Counted from the stretch's first letter, positions 33,935 to 43,820 are shown. The stretch is 64,000 nucleotides of DNA from Limnohabitans sp. Jir61 (GCF_003063545.1 NZ_NESD01000001.1:310001-374000); one strand, 5' to 3'. Numbers and translations are program-made. The notes: generated by a model from the sequence alone, not told the origin.

Positions 33935-35524
33935 ATGGGAAAAATCTTGTTGATGGTGTTCGCCGCTTGTTGGAGCATCAACGTGGTGGCTGCGGACAAA
34001 ACTTTGATTTTTTGTTCAGAAGGTAATCCAGAGTATTTCACCCCTGGATTCAATGTCACGGGTACATCCTTTGATGTGACAGGGCAAATTTATGACCGTT
34101 TGGTACGTTTTGAGCAAGGCAGTACGCAGTTAAGACCTTCTCTAGCACAACGATGGACACTGTCGAATGATGGACTCACGTATGTTTTTTCGTTACGACG
34201 TGGTGTCAAGTGGCACAGCAATGATAGTTTCAAACCTACACGCGATTTCAATGCGGATGATGTGCTGTTTACGTTGTTACGCCAATGGAAGGCGGAGCAT
34301 CCTTATCACGACATCACGCGCAGCAAATATCCATATTTCGAAAGCTTGGGCTTGCACAAGTTGTTAAAGAATATTCGAAAGGTGGATGACTACACAGTTG
34401 AAATCGTATTAAACCAGCCAGATGCCACATTTGTTTCGAGTTTAGCGATGCAGTGGGCAGGTATGCAGTCTCAAGAATATGCACAAGCCATGTGGCGTGC
34501 GGGAACGCCGGAGCGTATAGATCAACAGCCCATCGGCTCTGGCCCCTTCCAATTTGAACGCTATCACGCAGGACGTGAAGTTGTATTTCGCACCTTTGAC
34601 GCTTATTGGGAAGGGCGCTCTAAGTTGGACGGGTTGATATTTAGCATCACGCCAGACGCATCTGAGCGTTGGAAAAAAATCAAAGAGGGTCAATGTCACG
34701 TCATGCCATACCCCAACCCTGCAGAGCTTCCAGAAATGCGGCGGACAAATGGTGTGGTGGTCTTGGAGCAAACGGGCGTGAACATTGGCTATATGGCCTA
34801 CAACACCAGCAAAAAACCGTTTGATGATGTGCGCGTGCGACGCGCGTTGAACATGGCTATTGATACACGCAAAATATTGCGTCAGGTCTACAAACATACG
34901 GCTTTGCCGGCAACCAACCCGATTCCACCCATTCAGTGGGGCTACAACCGTGACATTCAAGACGATGTCTACGCACCTAATCGAGCTAGAGTTTTGTTGC
35001 AGGAGGCTGGCTACCCCAACGGCTTTAGTGTGGATCTATGGGCAATGGATGTGCAGCGTCCGTACATGCCGAATGGCGTTTCAGTGGCCAAACTAATTCA
35101 AGAAGACTTGGCTGAAGTAGGCGTTAAAGTGAGCGTTAAAACCATTGATTGGTCTGAATACACGCAGCGTTTGCGTACGGGCGAACATGACATGGCCTTG
35201 TACGGATGGACGGGAGACAACGGTGACCCTGATAACTTTCTCAACAGCTTGCTGAGTTGTGATGCGGTGGGTGGTAATAACTTGGCAAGATTTTGTAATG
35301 CAAGCTATGACGCTTTGGTCAAAAAAGCAAAAGCATCGTCAGATGTGATGGAGCGCACGCATTTGTATGCGCAAGCGCAAGTGATATTTAAAGACCAAGC
35401 ACCTTGGCTTACCATTGCGCACGCTAACCAATACAAGGTGCTTCGCGCTGAGGTGAAAGGTTTTCACATCACAGCGCTAGGTCGCCACTGGTTTTATGGT
35501 GTTGATTTGATTTCCCAACCATGA
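33935..35524 (+). CDS. Peptide/dipeptide-type ABC transporter substrate-binding protein
   Basis: This 529-aa periplasmic binding protein of the SBP_bac_5 (DppA/OppA) class has a signal peptide (MGKILLMVFAACWSINVVAAD). Family blocks are LVRFEQGSTQLRPSLAQRWTLSNDGLTYVFSLRRGVKWH, IGSGPFQFERYHAGREVVFR and ALNMAIDTRKILRQVY. The GYNRDIQDDVYAPNRARVLLQEAGYPNGFS block near the C-terminal lobe is typical of DppA. No permease or ATPase genes are adjacent, so it works with a transporter encoded elsewhere or has another role. Upstream DNA (33840-33930) is AT-rich and holds its promoter. Confidence 0.87.
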   Translation: MGKILLMVFAACWSINVVAADKTLIFCSEGNPEYFTPGFNVTGTSFDVTGQIYDRLVRFEQGSTQLRPSLAQRWTLSNDGLTYVFSLRRGVKWHSNDSFKPTRDFNADDVLFTLLRQWKAEHPYHDITRSKYPYFESLGLHKLLKNIRKVDDYTVEIVLNQPDATFVSSLAMQWAGMQSQEYAQAMWRAGTPERIDQQPIGSGPFQFERYHAGREVVFRTFDAYWEGRSKLDGLIFSITPDASERWKKIKEGQCHVMPYPNPAELPEMRRTNGVVVLEQTGVNIGYMAYNTSKKPFDDVRVRRALNMAIDTRKILRQVYKHTALPATNPIPPIQWGYNRDIQDDVYAPNRARVLLQEAGYPNGFSVDLWAMDVQRPYMPNGVSVAKLIQEDLAEVGVKVSVKTIDWSEYTQRLRTGEHDMALYGWTGDNGDPDNFLNSLLSCDAVGGNNLARFCNASYDALVKKAKASSDVMERTHLYAQAQVIFKDQAPWLTIAHANQYKVLRAEVKGFHITALGRHWFYGVDLISQP

Positions 35525-35545
35525 TTCGTTAACACCTCATAATTC

Positions 35546-35572
35546 AGACTTCTCTCGAGAAGCCTTTTTTGT
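35546..35572 (+). terminator. Rho-independent terminator after the DppA-like gene
   Basis: CTTCTC and GAGAAG pair around a tight loop and are followed by CC and TTTTTT. It lies just before yaaA. Confidence 0.6.
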
Positions 35573-35577
35573 GACCT

Positions 35578-36351
35578 ATGCTGTTTTTACTCTCACCCGC
35601 TAAAGCCCTTGATTACGACACCCCCGCGGGTGCCGTACCGCACACGCAACCTTTGTTTGTGAAGCAGTCGGCCGAGCTGATTGACATCTTGCAAGAAAAA
35701 ACGCCGAAAGACATTGCTAGCTTGATGAGCCTGAGCGATGCGTTGGCTGGTTTGAATGTGGCGCGCTACCAATCATGGAGTCCAAAATTCACAGAAAAAA
35801 ACTCCAAACAAGCTGTGCTGGCTTTCAATGGCGATGTCTACGAGGGCTTGAATGCCAAGACCTTGAAGCCCAAAGACTTGGACTGGGCGCAAGCGCATGT
35901 GGCCATTTTGAGCGGCCTCTACGGTGTACTGCGCCCACTCGATTGGATGCAGCCTTACAGGCTCGAAATGGGCACGGCCTTAGCCAATGAGAAAGGCAAT
36001 AACCTCTACAAGTTTTGGGGTGCTCAGATAGCCAACTATTTGAATGAACGTTTGAGTGATGAGCGAGAGCCGATCATTGTGAACTTGGCCTCGCAAGAGT
36101 ATTTCAAGTCAGTGGATCGCAAAGTTTTGAAAGCTCGTGTCATCGAGTGCGTCTTCGAAGACTACAAAGGCGGCAAGTACAAAATCATCAGCTTCAACGC
36201 CAAGCGTGCGCGTGGCTTGATGACGCGCTATGCCGTGACACAGCAAATCAAAACACCTAAGGGCTTGGAAGGTTTCAACCTAGAAGGCTATGCTTTTGAT
36301 GCAGCGGTATCTGAGCCCGATCGCAAAGTGTTTCGCCGCAAACTGGACTGA
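35578..36351 (+). CDS. yaaA: Peroxide stress protein YaaA (DUF328/UPF0246)
   Basis: This 257-aa protein matches YaaA in length and sequence: [15 protein letters not shown] at the start, [50 protein letters not shown] and [11 protein letters not shown]. In E. coli YaaA limits free iron and protects DNA during hydrogen peroxide stress. Its last base overlaps the queF start (TGATG), so the two are co-expressed. Confidence 0.93.
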   Translation: MLFLLSPAKALDYDTPAGAVPHTQPLFVKQSAELIDILQEKTPKDIASLMSLSDALAGLNVARYQSWSPKFTEKNSKQAVLAFNGDVYEGLNAKTLKPKDLDWAQAHVAILSGLYGVLRPLDWMQPYRLEMGTALANEKGNNLYKFWGAQIANYLNERLSDEREPIIVNLASQEYFKSVDRKVLKARVIECVFEDYKGGKYKIISFNAKRARGLMTRYAVTQQIKTPKGLEGFNLEGYAFDAAVSEPDRKVFRRKLD

Positions 36352-37205
36352 TGAAATTTATGAACACGCCTGAACAATCGCAGCTGGGCAAATCATCGTC
36401 GTATGTGGATCAGTACGACGCGTCTTTGCTGTTTCCGATTCCGCGCCAAGCCAAACGCGATGAAATTGGTGTCCCCGCACAGCCTCCATTTTTTGGCGCT
36501 GACTTGTGGACCGCGTATGAGTTGAGCTGGCTCAACACGCGAGGCAAGCCGCAAGTGGCGCTGGCTCGCATCACTGTGCCGGCTGAGTCGACACACATCA
36601 TCGAAAGCAAATCGTTCAAGCTGTACCTGAACAGCTTTAACAACACGCAAATCGATGACATCGCTGATTTACAAGACCGCCTGCGCCAAGACCTGAGTGC
36701 TGCCATTTGGCATGGCGAGCCCGTCAAAGCTAGTGTGGGTGTACAACTCGTCTTGCCCGAAAACTTTGACCGCGAGCCTGTAAATGAACTCGACGGTTTG
36801 AGTTTGGACCGTTTGGATTTGGAATGCGATCAGTACCAACCCAACCCTGAGCTGCTCACTGCCAATTTCAATGAAGCGCCAACGACAGAAACCTTGACAA
36901 GCAATTTGCTCAAAAGCAATTGCTTGGTCACAGGCCAGCCTGATTGGGGCAGTGTGCGTATCAGCTACACCGGGCCACAAATTGACCAAGCGGGTTTGCT
37001 GCGCTACATCGTGAGCTTTAGAAATCACAACGAGTTTCATGAGCAATGCGTGGAGCGCATCTTCATGGACATCACGCGGCGCTGCAAGCCGTTGCGCCTT
37101 GAGGTGTATGCGCGTTACACGCGTCGCGGTGGTTTAGATATCAACCCGTGGCGCACCAGCCATCCGCAGGCCATGCCGTCTAACGTGCGCACAGCGCGTC
37201 AGTGA
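36351..37205 (+). CDS. queF: NADPH-dependent 7-cyano-7-deazaguanine reductase (QueF)
   Basis: This 284-aa bimodular QueF reduces preQ0 to preQ1 in queuosine synthesis. The NADPH motif is ESKSFK (residues about 85-90), the nucleophile is C191 in [16 protein letters not shown], and the substrate Glu/His motif is [17 protein letters not shown]. Size matches the two-domain E. coli type. It is the only 7-deazaguanine pathway gene in the window. This is relevant because the mobile element carries a TGT-superfamily protein that may use pathway intermediates. Confidence 0.95.
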   Translation: MKFMNTPEQSQLGKSSSYVDQYDASLLFPIPRQAKRDEIGVPAQPPFFGADLWTAYELSWLNTRGKPQVALARITVPAESTHIIESKSFKLYLNSFNNTQIDDIADLQDRLRQDLSAAIWHGEPVKASVGVQLVLPENFDREPVNELDGLSLDRLDLECDQYQPNPELLTANFNEAPTTETLTSNLLKSNCLVTGQPDWGSVRISYTGPQIDQAGLLRYIVSFRNHNEFHEQCVERIFMDITRRCKPLRLEVYARYTRRGGLDINPWRTSHPQAMPSNVRTARQ

Positions 37206-37247
37206 ACAAGCAATCAAAGAGCGCGAAGAGCCTAGCTCTTTGAAGTT

Positions 37248-38318
37248 TTAGCCTCGCAAAGCCTTCACAAACACGTCGGTCATCTCGGGGCAAAACAGCT
37301 TGCCTTTGTTGCTCAAGATCACGCGTACGGCGTCGGCGGGGCTGCTTTCAGCTTTGGCGTAATCACCTGACTGCAGCTCTTCGTAGGCTTCCACAATCGC
37401 CACAATGCGTGCGCCTATGGGAATGTCCTTACCCGACAGTGCATCTGGAAAGCCTGTGCCGTTGAAGTATTCGTGATGTGAGCGAATGATGGCAGCTACC
37501 CCCTGCATATCGTCCAATGTGTTGAGTGTTTTCTCCCCCATCGTGGTGTGTGTGCGATACAACTTGGCATCGGCCAGTGGTAATTCGATGAACTTGGTGT
37601 TGAGTACTCGATCGCTCAAACCAATCTTGCCGATGTCGTGTAGGAGGCCAGCAATGTAGATCGACTGACATTCGTCGTCGCTTAATCCAGCCAACTTGGC
37701 CATCTTCATCGACATCGTGGCCACGCGGCGTGAGTGTGGCAGTAGGTCGGGGCGGCGCAACTCCAAGATGTTGGAGAAGGCCTTGATCGACGCGACATAT
37801 GCCGCGCGCAAATCTTGCGTCCGTTCTTGCACGCGCGACTCGAGTGTGTCCACCATTTCATTGAGTGACTCTTTTTGTGCGACGGTGAGTGCTTCTAGGC
37901 GGTCATGTTCGTTGGCCAGCGTACCGAATGCAATGGCTGATTTGAGCGTGCCCAGCAGTTCTTCGTCGTTCCAAGGCTTGGCGGTGTAGCGGTAAATCGC
38001 ACCTTGGTTGATGGCATCAATCGCGCCTGACACATCGGATGCGCCTGTGAGCATGAGGCGCATGGTGTGCGGCCATTGCTGACGCACTTTTTCAAGCAGC
38101 TCAGTGCCGTTCATGCCTGGCATTTGCATGTCCGAAATGATGACGTTCACAGACTCTTTGGCCAGCAGGTCCAAGGCTTGCTGGCCACTATCGGCGGTGA
38201 AGACCTCAAAGCCTTCGAGCGACAACATGCGGCGCAAGGCCGACAAAATATTTGGTTCATCGTCCACGCACAACACTTTGTATTGGCTGGCATCAAATGC
38301 ATCTTGTGTGTCGCTCAT
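37248..38318 (-). CDS. Response regulator with HD-GYP domain (c-di-GMP phosphodiesterase-like)
   Basis: This 356-aa regulator has an N-terminal receiver domain with phospho-acceptor D63 (IISDMQMPGMNG) and the conserved Lys in YRYTAKPWNDEE. A C-terminal HD-GYP domain follows, with HSRRVATMSMKMA, GLLHDIGKIGLSDRVL and IRSHHEYFNGTGFPDALSGKDIPIGARIVAIVEAYEEL. HD-GYP domains hydrolyse cyclic di-GMP; the GYP loop here reads FNGTGFP, a near-consensus variant. It lies two bases after the kinase gene on the same strand, so they form a two-component pair. Confidence 0.92.
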   Translation of the reverse strand: MSDTQDAFDASQYKVLCVDDEPNILSALRRMLSLEGFEVFTADSGQQALDLLAKESVNVIISDMQMPGMNGTELLEKVRQQWPHTMRLMLTGASDVSGAIDAINQGAIYRYTAKPWNDEELLGTLKSAIAFGTLANEHDRLEALTVAQKESLNEMVDTLESRVQERTQDLRAAYVASIKAFSNILELRRPDLLPHSRRVATMSMKMAKLAGLSDDECQSIYIAGLLHDIGKIGLSDRVLNTKFIELPLADAKLYRTHTTMGEKTLNTLDDMQGVAAIIRSHHEYFNGTGFPDALSGKDIPIGARIVAIVEAYEELQSGDYAKAESSPADAVRVILSNKGKLFCPEMTDVFVKALRG

Positions 38319-38320
38319 CG

Positions 38321-39742
38321 TTATCCTTTGGCCGCAGGGCGTTTGATGGGGAGTGTGATTTTGAAGGTGGTACCCACCCCGACCGTGCTGTCTACGGTGA
38401 GTGTGCCGCCATGTTGCTGAATGATGTTTTGCGACACCGACAGGCCAAGCCCTGTGCCCGTGCCCGGGTCTTTGGTGGTGAAAAACGGATCGAAGATTTT
38501 CTTTAACACGTCGGGTGGAATGCCCGGGCCGTTGTCTTTGACCTCAAACCACACCTGCTGGTCATCGCAGTCGGTGCGAATGTCTATCAAACCCATCTTG
38601 CCGTCGGGCATGGCCTGGGCGGCATTGACGATGAGGTTCAAGAACACTTGGTCAATTTGAGCGGGCGCACATTCGACCAAGGGCAATTTGCCTAACTCTA
38701 GGCGCACATCGGCCTTATTTTTGAGTTGAATACGGGCAATGTTGAGCGTAGATTTCAATCCAACTTGGATGTCAGATGCCACGTAGTGTGTGGCGGCATT
38801 TGTGCGGGCGTAATCTTTCAAGTCTTGAATGATGGTCTTCACGCGGCCCACGCCCTCTTGGGTTTCTTTCACCAAGTTTTGCAAATCGTCGCGGATGAAC
38901 GCGTAGTTGAGCTTTTTCTTGAGCGCAGCCATGTCAGCGCTGTCGACCTCGGGGGCGTCCAGCACTTTTTCATAGACTGCCAAATACTTTTGCAAGGTGG
39001 TGAGGTTGGACGACACATAGCCCACTGGGTTGTTGATTTCGTGAGCCACGCCAGCAGCCAACTCACCGAGCGAAGCCAGTTTTTCAGACTGCACCAAGCG
39101 CTTGGTCGCTTCGTCGAGCTTGACTTCAAACATGTGCTCACGCTTGACCACAGTGAAGTAAGCACGCCACAAAAACACACCCAAGATGACGATGCCCGAG
39201 AGGACCGACAGCACCGACAGCAATAAGTTTTGTTGCCTCAAACTGCCTAGGTCTGCACTGTCGAGTTCGTTGTAGGTTTGTAGGCGAACCCAGCCCAAGT
39301 CCGAGCCCAAATTCACTTTGGCCCAAGTCGTGATGAATGCGTCATCACGTGATTGCAACACCGGTAGCGCTGTTTCTGGTGTGGCAATCCAGTAAGGGTC
39401 AAACATCAGGCGCGGCTCTTCACCTGGCGCTCGCTTGAGGGCTGATAGCACCTTGCCTGTGGTGTCAGTCAGCATGACCGATGCCACTTCGGCGTTGGAC
39501 ATGGTTTGCAAAATGCGCGACTCAACCGAGGCGTAGTCTTTGAGCACCATTTGGTCTGCCACGGCTACCACCAAGCCACGCGACAGGTTTTCAGAGGTTT
39601 GGTACTTACCTTCCCACAGCAAACTTTTGGATTGGTAATACGCTGCCACGCCCGAGCCAATTTGTAGGAGAGCCAATGCCAGCCCAATCAAGAGAGCGGG
39701 CTTGATGCTTTTCCACTGCGCAGACGTTAGGCGATCACGCAT
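38321..39742 (-). CDS. Membrane sensor histidine kinase
   Basis: This 473-aa kinase has two membrane helices (about residues 14-35 and 173-196) enclosing a periplasmic sensor of about 135 residues. A dimerisation region follows with phospho-acceptor H234 ([21 protein letters not shown]), then the ATPase domain (N box [17 protein letters not shown] boxes [24 protein letters not shown] and [15 protein letters not shown]). It sits between a PhnD-like binding protein gene (1 nt upstream) and the HD-GYP regulator gene, suggesting the binding protein presents the signal to the kinase (inference). Confidence 0.92.
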   Translation of the reverse strand: MRDRLTSAQWKSIKPALLIGLALALLQIGSGVAAYYQSKSLLWEGKYQTSENLSRGLVVAVADQMVLKDYASVESRILQTMSNAEVASVMLTDTTGKVLSALKRAPGEEPRLMFDPYWIATPETALPVLQSRDDAFITTWAKVNLGSDLGWVRLQTYNELDSADLGSLRQQNLLLSVLSVLSGIVILGVFLWRAYFTVVKREHMFEVKLDEATKRLVQSEKLASLGELAAGVAHEINNPVGYVSSNLTTLQKYLAVYEKVLDAPEVDSADMAALKKKLNYAFIRDDLQNLVKETQEGVGRVKTIIQDLKDYARTNAATHYVASDIQVGLKSTLNIARIQLKNKADVRLELGKLPLVECAPAQIDQVFLNLIVNAAQAMPDGKMGLIDIRTDCDDQQVWFEVKDNGPGIPPDVLKKIFDPFFTTKDPGTGTGLGLSVSQNIIQQHGGTLTVDSTVGVGTTFKITLPIKRPAAKG

Positions 39743-39743
39743 A

Positions 39744-40604
39744 TCACGGGCCCGTCAACACCAAAAACTTTTCGAGTTGCAAGGACTCTAAAGGTTTGTA
39801 GTTCTTGGCGTAAGTCACGGCTTGGGGTTTGCTGAGGTTGATGCCATCAAGCAACTTGCGACCTTCTTCGTCTTGCGTTAGCTTGAGCATGGCTTTGAGG
39901 AAACGTTCGCGCACTGCAGCGGGCACGGATGGGTGCGTCACGATGGGGTGAGGCGTGTAGGCGGGTGTTTCAAACAACACGCGCAACTGCTGGCGTACTT
40001 CGGGCGCTTCGTTGTCTAAGGTGTTGTTCACACCACCACCCGCGAGGGCGTCTTTACCGATGACCGAGCGGTACACGTTGCTATGGGTTTTGACGAACAC
40101 GGGGTTGATGTCAATTTTCTTTTTGGCTAACTCGGCGCGTATCAACAAGGAGGCGGCAAACGCGTTGGGCGCAGGGAAGGTGATGTTTTTCCCTTTCAAC
40201 TCATCCAAGCTTTTGATGGGGCTGTCTGCACGCACCACCAAGATGCCGGTCAGCAAGTCTTGGCTGTCGGCCAGTAATGGCTGATATTTTTTCTTTTGGT
40301 TGGCCAGCACGGCGTGGTACGGGTTGAGAAATACAAACTCAGGTTCGCCTTTGAGTAGTTTTTGCTCGAACTCAGGAATGGTGGCGGACACGCGCAACTC
40401 AAAGCACAAACCAGCCTCTTGGCCCACACGTTGCAACAGAGGCGACCATGTGGTGTAAATTTTGGCAGCAGTCAGTTGGGGAACCACATCAAACGTGTAG
40501 GTTTTGATGGTGTTTTGTTCGCCCAAACATGCGGAATGCGCCGAGCTGATTAGCAGCAAAGTGGTGGCAATAAAGCCTATGAGATTTTGTTGAAGTGCGC
40601 GCAT
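39744..40604 (-). CDS. PhnD-like phosphate/phosphonate-type periplasmic binding protein
   Basis: This 286-aa protein has a signal peptide (MRALQQNLIGFIATTLLLISSAHSAC) and PhnD/PBP2 features: YTFDVVPQLTAAKIYTTWSPLLQRV, EPEFVFLNPYHAVLAN, VRADSPIKSLDELKGKNITFPAPNAFAASLLIRAEL and a DALAGGGVNNTL loop. No ABC permease or ATPase is present; the gene starts a three-gene operon with a histidine kinase and an HD-GYP regulator. It therefore most likely acts as a soluble receptor for signalling, not for transport. The ligand is unknown. Confidence 0.87.
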   Translation of the reverse strand: MRALQQNLIGFIATTLLLISSAHSACLGEQNTIKTYTFDVVPQLTAAKIYTTWSPLLQRVGQEAGLCFELRVSATIPEFEQKLLKGEPEFVFLNPYHAVLANQKKKYQPLLADSQDLLTGILVVRADSPIKSLDELKGKNITFPAPNAFAASLLIRAELAKKKIDINPVFVKTHSNVYRSVIGKDALAGGGVNNTLDNEAPEVRQQLRVLFETPAYTPHPIVTHPSVPAAVRERFLKAMLKLTQDEEGRKLLDGINLSKPQAVTYAKNYKPLESLQLEKFLVLTGP

Positions 40605-40657
40605 TTGCAAAATCCATTTTTGTTGATATTGTTATTTTCACCTGAGTCGGATGTTTA

Positions 40658-41932
40658 TCACTTTGGCGTTATTTCATCCCCAAATAAGGATTCGGTATAG
40701 GGCTGTGTGGGCGCTTCCTCGGCCTTGAGCCCTTGGGCTTGCCAGTCTTCTTGCTTCATCAGTGTGCCCACCCGAACGCCCAATAGACGCAAGCGGCGCT
40801 TGAGGTCTACCCGCTTGAGGCATTGGCCCGCTGCGGCTCGAATGGTTTGGGCTTTGTTGACGTAGGTCTCTAGGGTTTGGTCGCGTGTGACGCTTTGAAA
40901 ATTGTCATAGCGCAGCTTGATGCCAATGGTTTTGCCCACATAGCCTTTGCGCTGCAAATCAGCGGCGACTTGTTCGCACAGCTTGGTGAAGATAGCGCTC
41001 AGCGCTTCACGGTCACGCACGGCGTGCAGGTCTTGCTCAAATGTGGTTTCGCGGCTGATGCTGACAGGCTCATTTTCGGTTTCCACGGGGCGATCGTCTT
41101 TCCCGTGTGCGGCGTCGTATAGCCATGCGCCGTAGCTTTTGCCAAAGTGCTCCATGAGCCAGTAAAGGTCGCGTTGAGCCAAGTCGCCAATGATGTGAAT
41201 GTGATGCTTGGCGAGTTTGGCCTCGGCCTTGGGGCCAATGCCATTGATCTTGCGGCAGGGCAGGGGCCAGATCATACTTTCCAAATCTTCGGGTTGAACG
41301 ATGGAAATGCCGTTGGGTTTGTTGAACTCACTCGCCATTTTGGCTAGCAGTTTGTTGGGCGCAACGCCCACCGAGCAGGTAAGGCCGGTGTCGTCAAAAA
41401 TCGCTTTTTGTATGAGCCGAGCCAACACGCGCCCGCCCTCGCGTTGCCCGCCTGGCACATGGGTGAAGTCGATGTACACCTCGTCTACGCCCCGGTTTTC
41501 CATGAGCGGCGCGATGTCGGTGATGATGGATTTGAAGCGCTGCGAGTAATGGCGGTATTGGTCAAAGTCCACCGGCAGCAATATTGCATCGGGGCACAGC
41601 TTGGCCGCCTTCATCACCCCCATCGCCGAGCCCACGCCAAACTGCCGAGCTGCGTAGGTGGCGGTGGTGATAACGCCGCGTCCTGTGTAGCCTGCGATGC
41701 GAGGAAAGAAGTCGAGTGGGATTTCGTGCAGCTTGTCTTCTGACCATTCGTAGTCGGGGTGAGCCTCACGCAAGCGGGCCAGCATGTCGTCAATGCGGCG
41801 GCGACCGCCGCCAATCACCACGGGCAAGCCTTTGAGTTGCGGGTAGCGCAGCAACTCGACAGAGGCGTAAAACGCATCCATGTCGAGGTGGGCAATGCGG
41901 CGTTGCGGAGCGGTGTCAGGAGATGCGGTCAC
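40658..41932 (-). CDS. dinB: DNA polymerase IV (DinB, Y-family)
   Basis: This 424-aa translesion polymerase has the catalytic residues in HLDMDAFYASVE and GVDEVYIDFTH. The little-finger region is present, and the C-terminal QPYTESLFGDE probably binds the sliding clamp. Between VVIGGG and GRGVITTATYAARQFG there is an insert of about 35 residues (MLARLREAHPDYEW and onward) absent from E. coli DinB; it also lengthens the protein beyond the 351 aa of E. coli. The start MTASPDTAPQRRIAHLD is at 41932. Confidence 0.93.
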   Translation of the reverse strand: MTASPDTAPQRRIAHLDMDAFYASVELLRYPQLKGLPVVIGGGRRRIDDMLARLREAHPDYEWSEDKLHEIPLDFFPRIAGYTGRGVITTATYAARQFGVGSAMGVMKAAKLCPDAILLPVDFDQYRHYSQRFKSIITDIAPLMENRGVDEVYIDFTHVPGGQREGGRVLARLIQKAIFDDTGLTCSVGVAPNKLLAKMASEFNKPNGISIVQPEDLESMIWPLPCRKINGIGPKAEAKLAKHHIHIIGDLAQRDLYWLMEHFGKSYGAWLYDAAHGKDDRPVETENEPVSISRETTFEQDLHAVRDREALSAIFTKLCEQVAADLQRKGYVGKTIGIKLRYDNFQSVTRDQTLETYVNKAQTIRAAAGQCLKRVDLKRRLRLLGVRVGTLMKQEDWQAQGLKAEEAPTQPYTESLFGDEITPK

Positions 41933-41964
41933 GGATCAAAATCCTCAACCTAGGCTGAGCCGAA

Positions 41965-42495
41965 TCAAATGGCTTTTTGTACCAACCAGCCCTTGAATAA
42001 CAAAGGCTGACGTGGCTTACCGTCCCGAGGGCCACGGTCTTTGTTTTCGACGCTGATGGCCAACGCGCGTGCGCCTTCGAGTGCCTGTGCCGGCACATCA
42101 AGTTGTTGTGTTTTGTAGCGGTCTGTGAGAACGCCCAACAAACGAGGCACATCATCTTCTGCAATCGCCCAAACGTGTAGGGCTTGTTCGCGGCCTTCTT
42201 TGACCTCGTTCAAGCGCTGCACTTGCAGCTTTTGATTTTTCGGGTCGTAGGTCAGCAACATGGCGGGCGCTTGCGCCTCATCAAGCAACACCGACACATC
42301 GCGTACTTGCGGAATTTCCACCAGCTTGGCTTCTAGGTGGTGAATTTGCGCCTTGAACTGCTCATACATGCTGGCGCTGAACGCCCAGCCGATGAACACC
42401 ACGAGAGTTAGAAAAATGCTCAGGGCACGCCACCAAGCGCTGACGCCGGTGGGTGCTTTGGGGGTGACTTCAGGGGATGTTGTTTCTTCACTCAT
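41965..42495 (-). CDS. Anti-sigma-K factor RskA C-terminal domain-like membrane protein
   Basis: This 176-aa protein has one membrane helix near residues 22-44 (WWRALSIFLTLVVFIGWAFSA) and a periplasmic part resembling the C-terminal domain of RskA-type anti-sigma factors (AMLLTYDPKNQKLQVQRLN, EQALHVWAIAEDDVPRLLGVLTD, ALEGARALAISVENKDRGPRDGKP). The N-terminal zinc anti-sigma domain is absent; only 20 residues precede the helix, and no sigma factor gene is adjacent. It may be a solo RskA domain with a different role. ATG 42495 is preferred over 42513. Confidence 0.75.
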   Translation of the reverse strand: MSEETTSPEVTPKAPTGVSAWWRALSIFLTLVVFIGWAFSASMYEQFKAQIHHLEAKLVEIPQVRDVSVLLDEAQAPAMLLTYDPKNQKLQVQRLNEVKEGREQALHVWAIAEDDVPRLLGVLTDRYKTQQLDVPAQALEGARALAISVENKDRGPRDGKPRQPLLFKGWLVQKAI

Positions 42496-42549
42496 CCCTG
42501 AAGTGTGCCTCAATCCACATGCCCTGATGCATGCGCCTCAATCAGAGGC

Positions 42550-43704
42550 TCAAGCTGTTGGGAAGGTGCCTGGCAACAAGATGTTGGTGTTAACGTTTTG
42601 GATGTTGGTGTGGCCGCAAAACGCCATGGTCACATCCAACTCTTTGTGGATGATTTGCAGCGCTTTCGTCACGCCTTCTTCACCCATTGCGCCCAAGCCG
42701 TAGACCATGGCTCGGCCAATCAGAACGCCACGAGCGCCCAAAGCCCAAGCCTTTAGCACGTCTTGGCCCGAGCGAATGCCGCCGTCCATCCATACCTCAA
42801 TTTGGTCGCCCACCGCAGCCACGATGGCGGGCAGGGCTTCGATGCTGGACTGAGCGCCGTCCAACTGACGTCCGCCGTGGTTGCTCACCACAATCGCGTC
42901 CGCACCGCTTTGCGCGGCCAGCTTGGCGTCTTCCACATCTTGAATGCCTTTGAGGATGAGCTTGCCGCCCCATTGGGCTTTGACCCAAGCCACGTCTTCC
43001 CACGACAAGCGTGGGTCAAACTGTTCGTTGGTCCAAGAGGAGAGCGACTTCATGTTGCTCACACCTTTGACGTGGCCGACCAAGTTGCCAAAAGTATGGC
43101 GCTTCGTGCCTGCCATCCCGAGGCACCAACGGGGCTTGGTCATCAGGTTGATGATGTTCGCAATGGTGGGGCTTGGTGGCGCAGTCAGGCCGTTTTTCAA
43201 GTCTTTGTGGCGCTGGCCAATCACTTGTAAATCAAGGGTCAGCACCAAGGCGCTGCACTTGGCTTTGCGCGCGCGCTCAATCATGTTGGCCATGGCTTCG
43301 CGGTCGCGCATCATGTAGAGCTGGTAAATGAATGGGGCGGTGGTGGCAGCGGCAACGTCTTCCATAGAGCAAATGCTCATGGTCGAGAGAATGAATGGAA
43401 TGCCAAACTTTTCAGCAGCGCGTGCGGCTTTGATTTCGCCGTCGGCGCTTTGCATGCCGGTCAAGCCCACGGGCGCAATCGCCACGGGCATCTTCACATC
43501 GAGGCCGACCATCTTGGTGGCGGTGGTGCGGTTTTCCATGTTCACCGCCACGCGCTGGCGCAGCTTGATTTTTTGGAAGTCCTCTTCGTTAGCACGGTAG
43601 GTGCCTTCGGTCCAGCTGCCGGAGTCGGCATAGTCATAGAACATGCGGGGCACGCGTTTTTCGGCCAAAACACGCAAGTCTTCGATGTTGGTAATCACGG
43701 GCAT
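42550..43704 (-). CDS. lldD: FMN-dependent alpha-hydroxy acid oxidase/dehydrogenase (L-lactate dehydrogenase type)
   Basis: This 384-aa TIM-barrel flavoenzyme has FYDYADSGSWTEGTYRANEEDF, PVAIAPVGLTGMQSADGEIKAARAAE, the catalytic His block AIVVSNHGGRQLDGAQSS and the phosphate end LGARGVLIGRAMVYGLGAMGEEGV. These enzymes oxidise L-lactate or other 2-hydroxy acids to oxo acids. LldD is the best match, but mandelate- or glycolate-type substrates cannot be excluded. The ATG has an AGGAGACACC ribosome-binding site. A terminator is not obvious. Confidence 0.88.
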   Translation of the reverse strand: MPVITNIEDLRVLAEKRVPRMFYDYADSGSWTEGTYRANEEDFQKIKLRQRVAVNMENRTTATKMVGLDVKMPVAIAPVGLTGMQSADGEIKAARAAEKFGIPFILSTMSICSMEDVAAATTAPFIYQLYMMRDREAMANMIERARKAKCSALVLTLDLQVIGQRHKDLKNGLTAPPSPTIANIINLMTKPRWCLGMAGTKRHTFGNLVGHVKGVSNMKSLSSWTNEQFDPRLSWEDVAWVKAQWGGKLILKGIQDVEDAKLAAQSGADAIVVSNHGGRQLDGAQSSIEALPAIVAAVGDQIEVWMDGGIRSGQDVLKAWALGARGVLIGRAMVYGLGAMGEEGVTKALQIIHKELDVTMAFCGHTNIQNVNTNILLPGTFPTA

Positions 43705-43820
43705 GGGGTGTCTCCTGTATTTGAGACGGATGGTAGCGGTTGCCTACGATCAAAGACGTGAAAAGTGTACCGTTTGGTTTGAAATTATTTGGGATGGATG
43801 CAGTTCGAACTCTTTTTCAT

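Noticed and set aside
35578..37205. yaaA-queF as part of a dpd-type DNA modification island
   Set aside because: Both genes are ordinary host genes in host-like sequence 7 kb outside the island, with no other dpd genes around.
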